Shown here: positions 8,199-17,002 of the stretch, one piece after another
Position numbering within the stretch: the first letter of the stretch is position 1
Layout of the letters: each line of letters opens with the position of its first letter
Assembly: GCF_015070385.1 (NCBI RefSeq)
Contig: NZ_JADCSA010000002.1
Coordinates: forward strand, 186,001-250,000
Length of the DNA: 64,000 nt
Direction: 5' to 3'
From: Nocardioides malaquae
GTDB taxonomy: Bacteria > Actinomycetota > Actinomycetes > Propionibacteriales > Nocardioidaceae
Position numbers and translations under genes: made by a program
Notes under the pieces: model-generated
The model's input: only the letters and a program-made list of their open reading frames with translations
Databases searched by the model: none
What the model was told of the DNA's origin: nothing

Positions 8199-8600
8199 TC
8201 AGGCCTTCTTGGTCTCCCAGAAGATCTCGGCGATCTCGTCGATCTTGGCGAGCAGCTGATCGGCCGCGTCGGCGTCGAGGGTGCCCTTGGTGCCACCGGC
8301 GCCGGCGAGCTTGGTCGCCTCGTTGAAGAGGGTGTGCAGCTGCGGGTACTTCTCGAAGTGCGGCGGCTTGAAGTAGTCGGTCCACAGCACCCACAGGTGG
8401 TGCTTGACCAGCTCGGAGCGCTGCTCCTTGATCAGGACGGCGCGCGTGCGGAAGTCGGGGTCGTCGCTGTCGGCGACCTTCGCGATGATCGCCTTGACCG
8501 ACTCGGCCTCGATGCGGGCCTGGGCGGGGTCGTAGACACCGCAGGGCAGGTCGCAGTGGGCGGAGACGGTGACGGTCGGGGCGAAGAAGCGGGAGAACAT
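8199..8600 (-). CDS. sodN: nickel superoxide dismutase SodN
   Basis: Ni-dependent superoxide dismutase precursor of 133 residues. The nickel hook HCDLPCGVY begins at residue 15, so the 14-residue leader MFSRFFAPTVTVSA must be removed to free His15 as the axial ligand, with Cys16 and Cys20 as equatorial ligands. The rest is the four-helix bundle typical of the family, ending FWETKKA. It converts superoxide to hydrogen peroxide and oxygen in the cytosol. The protease needed for maturation, sodX, is divergent 51 bases away. Streptomyces sodN is controlled by the nickel regulator Nur; no Nur site was identified here. Confidence 0.97.
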   Translation of the reverse strand: MFSRFFAPTVTVSAHCDLPCGVYDPAQARIEAESVKAIIAKVADSDDPDFRTRAVLIKEQRSELVKHHLWVLWTDYFKPPHFEKYPQLHTLFNEATKLAGAGGTKGTLDADAADQLLAKIDEIAEIFWETKKA

Positions 8601-8651
8601 CGTGTTCCTCTCGGTCGGCGGTGCCTGACTGGTGACTGCGACACTACCCGC

Positions 8652-9002
8652 ATGGGACGACCGTCATTCATGGGTGGGCGCCGCGTCGGACTGGCTCGGG
8701 TCGAGGGGGACTCGATGCGTCCGCTGCTGCGTGCCGGAGACCTCCTCGTGGTCCTCCACGGCGCCCGCGTGCGCCCGGGGGCCGTGGTGGTGGCCCGGTT
8801 CGTCGACGGCACCTGGGTGGTGAAGCGTGCGACGGGGGCCCGCCGCACCCGCGCCGGCGACGCAGGGTGGTGGCTGCTCAGCGACGCACCCGAGGTCGGG
8901 GTCGACTCCCGCCACCGTGGCGTCGTGCCGGAGCGCGACGTCCGCGCCGTGGTCGTGGCCCGTCTGTGGCCCCGGCCCGGCCGGGTGCCCCGGGTTCGCT
9001 GA
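8652..9002 (+). CDS. sodX: nickel-type SOD maturation protease SodX
   Basis: Small serine peptidase of 116 residues of the signal-peptidase (S24/S26) family. The nucleophile Ser21 is in EGDSMRPLL and the general base is probably Lys58 in VVKRATG. There is no membrane anchor, unlike secretory signal peptidases. In Ni-SOD organisms this protein (also called CbiX-type SodX) removes the SodN leader. Divergent arrangement with sodN supports that role. ATG 8652 or ATG 8670 are both possible starts; the catalytic region is unaffected. Confidence 0.85.
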   Translation: MGRPSFMGGRRVGLARVEGDSMRPLLRAGDLLVVLHGARVRPGAVVVARFVDGTWVVKRATGARRTRAGDAGWWLLSDAPEVGVDSRHRGVVPERDVRAVVVARLWPRPGRVPRVR

Positions 9003-9094
9003 GGCAGGCGAGGCCGGCGTGAGCCCGGTCACCTTGCGTTCGCGGTCGGGGACGACTGCCGGGCAGAAGTCGGTCACGTGTCAGAATCCTTGGC

Positions 9095-10285
9095 ATGTCG
9101 AGCGCCCCCCACTCCGTTTCCCACCCCCACCACGGTGACCCGGTCTTCGACCTCCACGTGGGCGGCAAGCTGGAGACGGTCTCCCGGGTGGCCCTGGCCG
9201 GCGCCGAGGAGCTCTCGCTCGCCTACACCCCGGGCGTGGCCCGCGTCTGCGAGGCGATCGCGGCAGACCCCACCATGACCCAGGAGTACACGTGGGTGCC
9301 CAACGTGGTGGCCGTGGTCACCGACGGCACCGCGGTCCTCGGTCTGGGTGACATCGGCCCCGCGGCCGCCATGCCCGTGATGGAGGGCAAGGCCGTGCTC
9401 TTCAAGCAGTTCGGCGGGGTCGACGCCGTGCCGATCTGCCTCGACACCACCGACACCGAGGAGATCATCGAGACCGTGGTGCGTCTGGCGCCCAGCTTCG
9501 GTGGCATCAACCTCGAGGACATCTCCGCGCCCCGGTGCTTCGAGATCGAGGACCGGTTGAAGGAGCGCCTCGACATCCCGGTCTTCCACGACGACCAGCA
9601 CGGCACCGCGGTCGTGGCCCTGGCCGCCCTCAAGAACGCACTGAAGCTCACCGGTCGTACGCCCGAGGGCACGCGCGTCGTGGTCTCCGGCGCCGGCGCG
9701 GCCGGCGTGGCCGTGGCCCGCATCCTCCTGGGGGCCGGCATCCGCGACATCGCTGTCCTCGACCGCAAGGGCGTGCTCAACTCCGAGCGCAGCGACCTGA
9801 CCGACGTCAAGGCCGGCCTGGCCCGCGACACGGCCGACAACTTCGGTCGCAGCGGCAGCCTGGCCGAGGCGATGGACGGCGCGGACGTCTACATCGGCGT
9901 CTCGGGCGGCACGGTGCCCGAGGAGATCGTCGCGACCATGGCGCCCGACGCCATCATCTTCGGCCTGGCCAACCCCACGCCGGAGGTGCACCCCGAGGTC
10001 GCCCACCGCTACGCGCGGGTGGTGGCGACCGGCCGCTCCGACTTCCCCAACCAGATCAACAACGTGCTCTGCTTCCCGGGCATCTTCCGGGGCGCCTTCG
10101 ACGTGCACGCCACGAAGATCACCGAGGGCATGAAGCTGGCCGCGGCCGACGCGCTGGCCGCGCTGGTGGGCGACGCCCTGGCCGAGGACATGGTCATCCC
10201 CTCGCCGTTCGACCCCCGCGTCGGACCTGCCGTCTCCCGCGCCGTGGCGGAGGCCGCACGGCGAGACGGCGTTGCCCGCAAGTAG
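9095..10285 (+). CDS. NAD(P)-dependent malic enzyme
   Basis: Oxidative decarboxylation of malate to pyruvate and CO2. The protein is 396 residues, the usual length of the short bacterial malic enzymes that lack the phosphotransacetylase-like domain. Visible motifs are AYTPGVARVCEAI (catalytic Tyr44), MEGKAVLFKQFGGVDAVP (catalytic Lys about 97), FHDDQHGTA (metal binding) and the nucleotide fold GAGAAGVAVARIL. The coenzyme preference cannot be read with confidence. The ATG at 9095 lies 7 bases after CAGAAT, a possible leaderless start. Confidence 0.92.
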   Translation: MSSAPHSVSHPHHGDPVFDLHVGGKLETVSRVALAGAEELSLAYTPGVARVCEAIAADPTMTQEYTWVPNVVAVVTDGTAVLGLGDIGPAAAMPVMEGKAVLFKQFGGVDAVPICLDTTDTEEIIETVVRLAPSFGGINLEDISAPRCFEIEDRLKERLDIPVFHDDQHGTAVVALAALKNALKLTGRTPEGTRVVVSGAGAAGVAVARILLGAGIRDIAVLDRKGVLNSERSDLTDVKAGLARDTADNFGRSGSLAEAMDGADVYIGVSGGTVPEEIVATMAPDAIIFGLANPTPEVHPEVAHRYARVVATGRSDFPNQINNVLCFPGIFRGAFDVHATKITEGMKLAAADALAALVGDALAEDMVIPSPFDPRVGPAVSRAVAEAARRDGVARK

Positions 10286-10309
10286 AGGTTCGCGAAGTAG
10301 GGTTGCACC

Positions 10310-11287
10310 GTGTTTGCCGTCTACGCCTCGTCCTTCGCGCCCCGTGACGCCGCCGACCCCTTGGCCGGCCTGGTCGTGGGAGAGCGTCCCGACCCCGTGG
10401 CGCCCGAGGGATGGACCACCGTCGAGGTGAAGGCGGCCTCCCTCAACCACCACGACCTGTGGTCGCTGGCCGGGGTGGGCCTGCGCGAGGAGGCCCTGCC
10501 CATGATCCTGGGGTGTGACGCCGCCGGGCTCGACGAGGACGGCAACGAGGTCGTCGTGCACGCGGTCATCTCCAGCCCCGACTGGCGGGGGGACGAGACC
10601 CTCGACCCGCGCCGCTCGCTGCTCTCCGAGCGCCACCAGGGCACGTTCGCCGACAAGGTCGTGGTGCCGCGGCGCAACGTGGTGCCCAAGCCGGCGTCGA
10701 TGAGCTTCGCGGAGGCCGCCTGCCTGCCGACGGCCTGGCTCACCGCCTACCGGATGCTCTTCACCCAGGGCAACCTGAAGCCGGGCGACACCGTGCTGGT
10801 CCAGGGAGCTGGAGGCGGGGTGGCGACCGCCCTGATCACGCTGGCACGCGCCGGTGGCCTCACGGTGCTGGCCACCTCGCGTGACGAGGCGAAGCGCACG
10901 CGTGCCCTGGAGATCGGTGCCCACGAGGTCTTCGAGAGCGGTGCGCGCCTGCCCGTCAAGGTCGACGCGGTCATGGAGACCGTCGGCGCCGCGACCTGGT
11001 CGCACTCGGTGAAGTCGCTGCGGCCCGGAGGCAAGATCGTCATCAGTGGCGCCACCTCCGGCCCGAACCCGGCCGAGGCCGAGCTGACCCGCATCTTCTT
11101 CCTCCAGCTCGAGGTGGTGGGCTCCACCATGGGCACCCGCGACGAGCTGGCCGCCCTGGTCAACCTCCTGGAGGCCACCGGCACCCGACCGCTGGTCGAC
11201 CGTACGCTCCCCATGGAGCAGGCCCGGGAGGGCTTCGCTGCCATGGCTCAGGGCGACCTGTTCGGAAAGATCGTCTTCACTCGATGA
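10310..11287 (+). CDS. zinc-free alcohol dehydrogenase / quinone oxidoreductase family
   Basis: MDR-superfamily NAD(P)H-dependent reductase of 325 residues. It has the GroES-like N-terminal domain and a Rossmann domain with VLVQGAGGGVATALI. The usual catalytic cysteine is absent (SLNHHDLW), so this is a non-zinc member such as a quinone reductase; the substrate is unknown. The GTG at 10310 follows a TAGGGT -10 box (10298-10303) by 6 bases, suggesting leaderless transcription. Its stop overlaps the start of the next gene (ATGA). Confidence 0.8.
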   Translation: MFAVYASSFAPRDAADPLAGLVVGERPDPVAPEGWTTVEVKAASLNHHDLWSLAGVGLREEALPMILGCDAAGLDEDGNEVVVHAVISSPDWRGDETLDPRRSLLSERHQGTFADKVVVPRRNVVPKPASMSFAEAACLPTAWLTAYRMLFTQGNLKPGDTVLVQGAGGGVATALITLARAGGLTVLATSRDEAKRTRALEIGAHEVFESGARLPVKVDAVMETVGAATWSHSVKSLRPGGKIVISGATSGPNPAEAELTRIFFLQLEVVGSTMGTRDELAALVNLLEATGTRPLVDRTLPMEQAREGFAAMAQGDLFGKIVFTR

Positions 11288-11991
11288 CTCGGACCCACGT
11301 CGTCACCGGCGCGGGAGCGGGGATCGGTCTCCAGCTCGCGCGGCGGCTCAGCGACCGTGGTGACACTCTCGTCCTGCCCGTACGTTCCGCCGAGCGCGCC
11401 GCCGAGGTGCTGGCCGAGCTGGGGGAGCGGCACCATGCCGTGGTGGCCGACCTCGGTGACCTCGAGCAGGTGGCGGCGGGCGCTGCCCGGATCGCCTCGC
11501 AGTTCGACCACCTGGACTCGCTGGTCCACTGCGCCGGGGTGGTCGACCTCGCCCCGGTCGCGACCCAGGGCGTGGAGGCGTGGCAGCACCAGATCGACGT
11601 CAACCTCACCGCGCCGGTGGTCCTGACCCGGGACCTCCTGCCGGCCCTGCGGGCAGCTCGAGGCACCGTGCTCTTCGTCAACTCGACGTCGGGAATCGTC
11701 GCCAACCCGCACTGGGGCGCGTACGCAGCCTCGAAGCACGGCCTGCGGGGGCTGGCTGACGCGCTACGGGCGGAGGAGGCTCCTCACGGCGTGCGCGTCA
11801 CCAGCGTGCACCCGTCCCGGACCGCCACGCCCATGCAGGAGCGGGTCCACGCGCAGGAGGAGCGGTCCTACCGGGCCGAGGAGTGGATGAGTGCCGACAC
11901 CGTGGCTGCCACGCTCCTGCACGTCCTTGACCTCCCCTCCGACGCCACCATCACAGACCTCACGATCCGGACGTCACCGTCGCCGTCCTGA
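11284..11991 (+). CDS. short-chain dehydrogenase/reductase
   Basis: Classical SDR oxidoreductase of 235 residues with the cofactor motif GAGAGIGLQLARRL, the HCAGV strand, catalytic Ser in NSTSGI and the YAASKHGL active-site pair. The substrate is not predictable. It overlaps the upstream quinone-reductase-like gene by 4 bases and is therefore co-translated with it. Confidence 0.88.
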   Translation: MTRTHVVTGAGAGIGLQLARRLSDRGDTLVLPVRSAERAAEVLAELGERHHAVVADLGDLEQVAAGAARIASQFDHLDSLVHCAGVVDLAPVATQGVEAWQHQIDVNLTAPVVLTRDLLPALRAARGTVLFVNSTSGIVANPHWGAYAASKHGLRGLADALRAEEAPHGVRVTSVHPSRTATPMQERVHAQEERSYRAEEWMSADTVAATLLHVLDLPSDATITDLTIRTSPSPS

Positions 11992-12035
11992 TCCCCTTCC
12001 CATCCGCACGCGTGGAGCCCTACTTTGCGCGCTGA

Positions 12036-13400
<1,365 letters not shown>

Positions 13401-13419
13401 CGCACGAAATCGCTTGCTG

Positions 13420-13456
13420 CGGAGGCGTCGTTCCCCACCGGGGGACGGCGCCTCCG
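13420..13456. terminator. terminator after gdhA
   Basis: A 17-bp stem with two G-U pairs and an ACC loop, beginning 20 bases after the gdhA stop. It separates gdhA from the convergent HNH gene and marks the left edge of the accessory stretch. Confidence 0.85.
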
Positions 13457-13508
13457 TGCGGTCTGGGCCGTACTCTTCCTCGTCCTGAGTTGCTGGACCA
13501 TGCCGTGT

Positions 13509-14885
13509 CTACCTCCGACGGTGGAAGCGGTAGTCGCCGGAGGCGAGTCGGGTCATGTCGTAGGTGTCGTCGTGGGCGCGGTGGTGGTGGCGCGAGCACA
13601 GCAACAGTGCGTTGTCGAGATTCGTCAGGCCGCCGTGGGACCAGGGCATGAGGTGGTGGGCTTCGGTCCAGGTGCCGGGGATCGTGCATCCCTCGGCGCG
13701 GCAGGTCTCGTCCCGTAGCAACAGGGCCCGACGTTGGGCCTTGGTGAACAACCGGGCGCCGCGGCCGAGGTCCAGGATCTCGGAGTGGGTGCCGAGCACT
13801 GCGGGGATGATCCGGGCGTTGCACGCGAGCCGGCGGGCCTGGGCTGGGGTGAGGGTGTCGAACCCGTCCCCGGGGGTGCCGTTGTCCAACGACGCGACCC
13901 CGAGACCGGTCTTCAACGCGTCGAAGCTGATGGTGACAGTGACGTTGGTGGCGTCCCCGCCATGAAGCGGCAACCGTGCCGGGTCGAGGGTCTCCAACAG
14001 CTGTCCGAACGCCTCGGCCAACCGACGCGGGTGGTTGACCACGAGCCCGCTGCCCTGCTGCCCGGTTCCCTGTTTCTCAGCTTGGGCCTGCTCGTCGGTG
14101 GTACGGCGGACCGCACCGTCGGACAGCCGCGGGTTCGTGAAAGCGTGCAGGTAGGTCAACAACCGGGCTGCGACCGCATCGGGCACCACCCCGCTGATGC
14201 GGGTGAGTCCGTCGCCCAGCGCCCGCATCTTCAGGCGCTGCTTCTCCGCGGCGTGCTTCTCCGCCTCGTCGAGCTTGCGACGCTCTTCGTCCTCGAACCG
14301 GTCAGGGTCGACCAGCTCCAGGATCCGGCGCCCGAGCTTGGCCAGGTCTGCAGGGTCGTGGACCTCGGCGAGTCGCACGAGCTCGGCCTCCGCGAGCGCC
14401 GCGACCTCGGGCTCGATGCCGTCCGGAAGCTCACCCAACGCGCCAGCGATCACGCGCGCCTGAGCCACGTTGACCCGTGCCTCCCGCAGCCCCGCTGCCA
14501 GCACCGGCAGCTCCTCCAGCGCCACCGCGAGCTTCAGGTCGGTCGCAGCGTCAGCGCGGCGTACATGGGCGTGGTGGGCCAACCACGGCGCAACCGAGTG
14601 GAACCCCTGGGCCTCAGCGACGTCCTGCGAGGACGCCATCACCCGCAACCGGAGCTCCGTCAACTGGCTCTCCAGAGCCACCGAGCGCCGCAACGCCTCG
14701 GCCTTCTCCTCGGTGCTCATGAAGATCGGGTTCACCTCGGCCAACGCCTTCAGCTCGGCCTCGATCACCGCACACGCGGCCAACACTCGCGACACCCGAC
14801 CCACCCCCAGCACGCCTCGACGACACCGCCCCACGGCGGTCTGCACGTCGTTGCTCCTGGAGGCCCGGAACCACCGGACGATCAC
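13509..14885 (-). CDS. DUF222 / HNH endonuclease (13E12 repeat family)
   Basis: Protein of up to 458 residues. A helical DUF222 domain (about 30-330, containing LREARVNVAQARVIAGAL) is followed by an HNH nuclease domain near the C-terminus, C-RAEGCTIPGTWTEAHHLMPWS, with NLDNALLLCSRHHHRAHD completing the zinc and catalytic His sites. These 13E12-family proteins occur in many copies in actinobacteria, some linked to mobile introns; biochemical roles are poorly known. GTG 14885 is preferred because GAGGG lies 4 bases upstream and an SOS-controlled promoter sits about 80 bases upstream. Internal GTG codons near 14800 are alternatives. Several M. tuberculosis homologues are LexA-regulated, in agreement with the box seen here. 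Confidence 0.88.
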   Translation of the reverse strand: MIVRWFRASRSNDVQTAVGRCRRGVLGVGRVSRVLAACAVIEAELKALAEVNPIFMSTEEKAEALRRSVALESQLTELRLRVMASSQDVAEAQGFHSVAPWLAHHAHVRRADAATDLKLAVALEELPVLAAGLREARVNVAQARVIAGALGELPDGIEPEVAALAEAELVRLAEVHDPADLAKLGRRILELVDPDRFEDEERRKLDEAEKHAAEKQRLKMRALGDGLTRISGVVPDAVAARLLTYLHAFTNPRLSDGAVRRTTDEQAQAEKQGTGQQGSGLVVNHPRRLAEAFGQLLETLDPARLPLHGGDATNVTVTISFDALKTGLGVASLDNGTPGDGFDTLTPAQARRLACNARIIPAVLGTHSEILDLGRGARLFTKAQRRALLLRDETCRAEGCTIPGTWTEAHHLMPWSHGGLTNLDNALLLCSRHHHRAHDDTYDMTRLASGDYRFHRRR

Positions 14886-14972
14886 GTCACCCTCGCAACT
14901 GACGCCACCGTCTCCGGATCCCCCACGCGAGCGGGAGCCGGTGTCCTGAGTGACGACCTACGACCACCCTAG

Positions 14973-14988
14973 TCGAACACCAGTTCGA
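14973..14988. promoter_or_regulatory. LexA (SOS) box
   Basis: TCGAAC-ACCA-GTTCGA is a perfect 16-bp match to the mycobacterial/actinobacterial SOS box TCGAAC-N4-GTTCGA. On the minus strand it lies directly between a -35-like TTGTGG (14990-14995) and a TAGGGT -10 box (14966-14971), so bound LexA would block transcription of the DUF222/HNH gene. Confidence 0.88.
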
Positions 14989-15033
14989 ACCACAACCCCG
15001 TAGTTGCTGTTTCCGGCTCGCAAAGTAAGACCC

Positions 15034-15062
15034 TTGTCACATTCCCGCGACCTCCCTAGGGT
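15034..15062 (+). promoter_or_regulatory. housekeeping promoter of the alkB remnant
   Basis: TTGTCA (15034-15039) and TAGGGT (15057-15062) are spaced by exactly 17 bases, a close match to the principal sigma consensus. The start codon of the truncated alkB gene lies 59 bases downstream behind a GAGGAG ribosome binding site (15110-15115). Confidence 0.7.
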
Positions 15063-15120
15063 GCTGAGAAAGTCCAGGGTCGCAGCGACCGTCGGCTCCG
15101 GCGCCGTCCGAGGAGTGCGT

Positions 15121-15642
15121 ATGGCCCGCGGTAGCACCGTCTCGCCCGAGTCCACCGCCGAGTGGCGTGACCGCAAGCGCTACCTGTGGCTCATCGGCCT
15201 GGTGGTGCCCTCCCTCGCCTTCGTCGGGTATGCCGGCTACGGCGCGACCGGGTGGGGGATCTGGCTGTGGCTGGGGCCGATCGTCATCCTCGGCATGGTG
15301 CCGGTCATCGACCTCGTGGCCGGGCTCGACCGCTCCAATCCACCCGATGACGTGATCGAGGCACTGGAGAACGACAAGTACTACCGGTGGATCACCTACC
15401 TCTACCTGCCGATCCAGTACACCGCCTTCATTCTGGCGATGCACCTGGCGATGCGAGGTGACCCGCTGGGCTGGGCGCCCGAGCTGGGCCCGGTCGACAA
15501 GATCGGACTGGCGATCTCCATCGGGTGCGTCGGCGGCATCGGGATCAACACCGCCCACGAGCTGCGGGAGAAGGTGGACTTCGTGCCGTGCGAGCCTGAG
15601 CTCAGGAGCGCGGCGTCGTGGCCTGGAGCACCGCCTCGCTGA
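15121..15642 (+). pseudogene. alkB: alkane 1-monooxygenase AlkB, 5' fragment
   Basis: The first about 148 residues match the N-terminal third of actinobacterial AlkB, an integral-membrane di-iron alkane hydroxylase of about 400 residues: WRDRKRYLWLIGLVVPS, LDRSNPPDDVIEALENDKYY and GCVGGIGINTAHEL. The similarity ends inside the first histidine box: the expected HELGHKK reads HELREKVD from His146. From about 15565 the frame runs through unrelated sequence to a stop at 15642. All eight or more metal-binding histidines beyond the first are missing, as are the rubredoxin genes that normally follow. A non-functional remnant is very likely, although promoter and ribosome binding site are intact and a 173-residue membrane peptide could still be made. 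Confidence 0.85.
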
Positions 15643-15967
15643 GGGCGCGGGTGCGCAGTTCCGTCACGGTCTGGTACTCCGGGTCGGAGACCATGGCCAG
15701 GAACGCCTCGCGCGACGGGTAGCGCACCAACGCCGCCATGTCCCACTCCTGACCCGACTCCGCGACGAGAGCGGTGGACCCGTCGCCCGCGTAGAGGACC
15801 TCCCCGCCGTAGCGCGGAAGGAAGGTGGTGACGAGTGCCCGGGCGTACTGGTCGTAGAGCTCGCGTCCGCCCTCGGCGAACCGCAGCAGGTTGAGCATCA
15901 CCACGGGACCGCCGGTGTCCTCCTCGAGGTAGCGCTTGAGGTCCTTGCCGTGTGGGTCGATGGCCAT
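15602..15967 (-). CDS. DUF1330 domain-containing protein
   Basis: Protein of 121 residues of the DUF1330 (dimeric alpha-beta barrel) family: PVVMLNLLRFAEGGRELYDQYAR and WDMAALVRYPSREAFLAMVSDPEYQ are typical. The function of the family is unknown. ATG 15967 is chosen; a longer frame starts at 16018. Its 3' end overlaps the spurious tail of the alkB fragment by 41 bases, so the deletion or insertion that broke alkB probably brought this gene next to it. Confidence 0.8.
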   Translation of the reverse strand: MAIDPHGKDLKRYLEEDTGGPVVMLNLLRFAEGGRELYDQYARALVTTFLPRYGGEVLYAGDGSTALVAESGQEWDMAALVRYPSREAFLAMVSDPEYQTVTELRTRALSEAVLQATTPRS

Positions 15968-16180
15968 GCCGTGATCGTGGCATACGGCGGCAGGCGTGTC
16001 GCCGTGCGCCGGCACCAACGAGCCACGTGCGTTCCAGCCCGCGGTGTTCCGCTACCACATCACCCACGCGTCGACTGCCTGATTTCACGGGCGTGAGTGC
16101 GGCCGGAGGCCGAGTGAAGCCTCGCAAGGATGGCGCCGGACGTCAGCAGCAACGCGGGCGCCACTGTCTTGGGGGAGACG

Positions 16181-17002
16181 ATGAGCCGACGAACGAGCAC
16201 GGACGCTGAGCGACGACCGAAGCTGGGCGACTACCGGGTGCACAGGTTCGGGGAGTCCGCCCGGCCCGCGCTGGCGTTCAGGGCCCAGCAGATCCAGGGC
16301 GAGAGCTATGTCGCCGAGGGCTTCCTCCTTCCTTCAGCCCTGACCCCCGACGGACGCCTGCGCGAGGGCCTGGACCACACACGAGGTCCGCACGTGACCT
16401 ACTTCCTCGCCGAGTCCTTCGCGCGCCCCGGTCGCTTCGAGGCGGCGGCACGACGCGTGCCCTCGAGAGGAGACCTGGAGAGCCTCCCAGCCGTGCGCAG
16501 GGTTGCTGTCGCCCTCGACCGGCACGGCCACGCGCTCCTGGAGTCGGTGGCCCCCGAGCGAGTCGTGGAGGTGGCGGCGCTCGCCAGGACGCAGACCGCG
16601 CGGCCCGTGGCGTGTTTCGAGGTGATGCGGGCCATGTGGCAGCGGGCAGTGGTCCGCGACTCGGAGGACCTGTGGCTCAGCAGCGTCTCACCGCGCGCCT
16701 TCGCCTCGATGCGACGCCAGTTCGGTCCTCACTGCGTACGCCGGGTGGGACGCCCCGTGCCCGTGCGGTCCGGCGACCGCAGGGTGAACGAGTCGTTGGC
16801 GTTGACGCCGATGGCGATCGAACCACCGCGCGTGCTCGACGCGCTGACGAGGACCCTGGGGGAAGCCACGACGACGGCGCAGCGCTGGCGCTACGCCCGC
16901 TCGTTGGCGTTCCTGTGCGACGGGCTCCCGGCCGATCTCGTGCCCGAGGCCACCAGGCGTACGCTCCACGCGCGGCGCGAGCTCGTGTCGGTGGACTCGT
17001 GA
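16181..17002 (+). CDS. putative LuxI/FeeM-like acyltransferase
   Basis: Protein of 273 residues that I do not recognise with certainty. The stretch of about residues 100-195 has the order seen in LuxI/FeeM-type N-acyl amino acid or homoserine lactone synthases: an acidic E-V-A-A-L-A segment (Glu130), a long helix (FEVMRAMWQRAVVR) and then WLSSVSPRAFASMRRQFGP with a terminal VGRPVPV strand. The C-terminal 70 residues are helical. No signal peptide or membrane segment. ATG 16181 follows GGGGGAG (16171-16177). The stop overlaps the E1-like gene by 4 bases (GTGA), so the two work together. Acyl-transfer activity is inference from fold-like pattern only. Confidence 0.45.
   Translation: MSRRTSTDAERRPKLGDYRVHRFGESARPALAFRAQQIQGESYVAEGFLLPSALTPDGRLREGLDHTRGPHVTYFLAESFARPGRFEAAARRVPSRGDLESLPAVRRVAVALDRHGHALLESVAPERVVEVAALARTQTARPVACFEVMRAMWQRAVVRDSEDLWLSSVSPRAFASMRRQFGPHCVRRVGRPVPVRSGDRRVNESLALTPMAIEPPRVLDALTRTLGEATTTAQRWRYARSLAFLCDGLPADLVPEATRRTLHARRELVSVDS

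Noticed and set aside
8105-8296. Longer RsbW frame running into the sodN terminator and 3' end
   Set aside because: It overlaps the hairpin terminator and antisense-free sodN coding sequence; family similarity starts at MVNLSPAP (8068).
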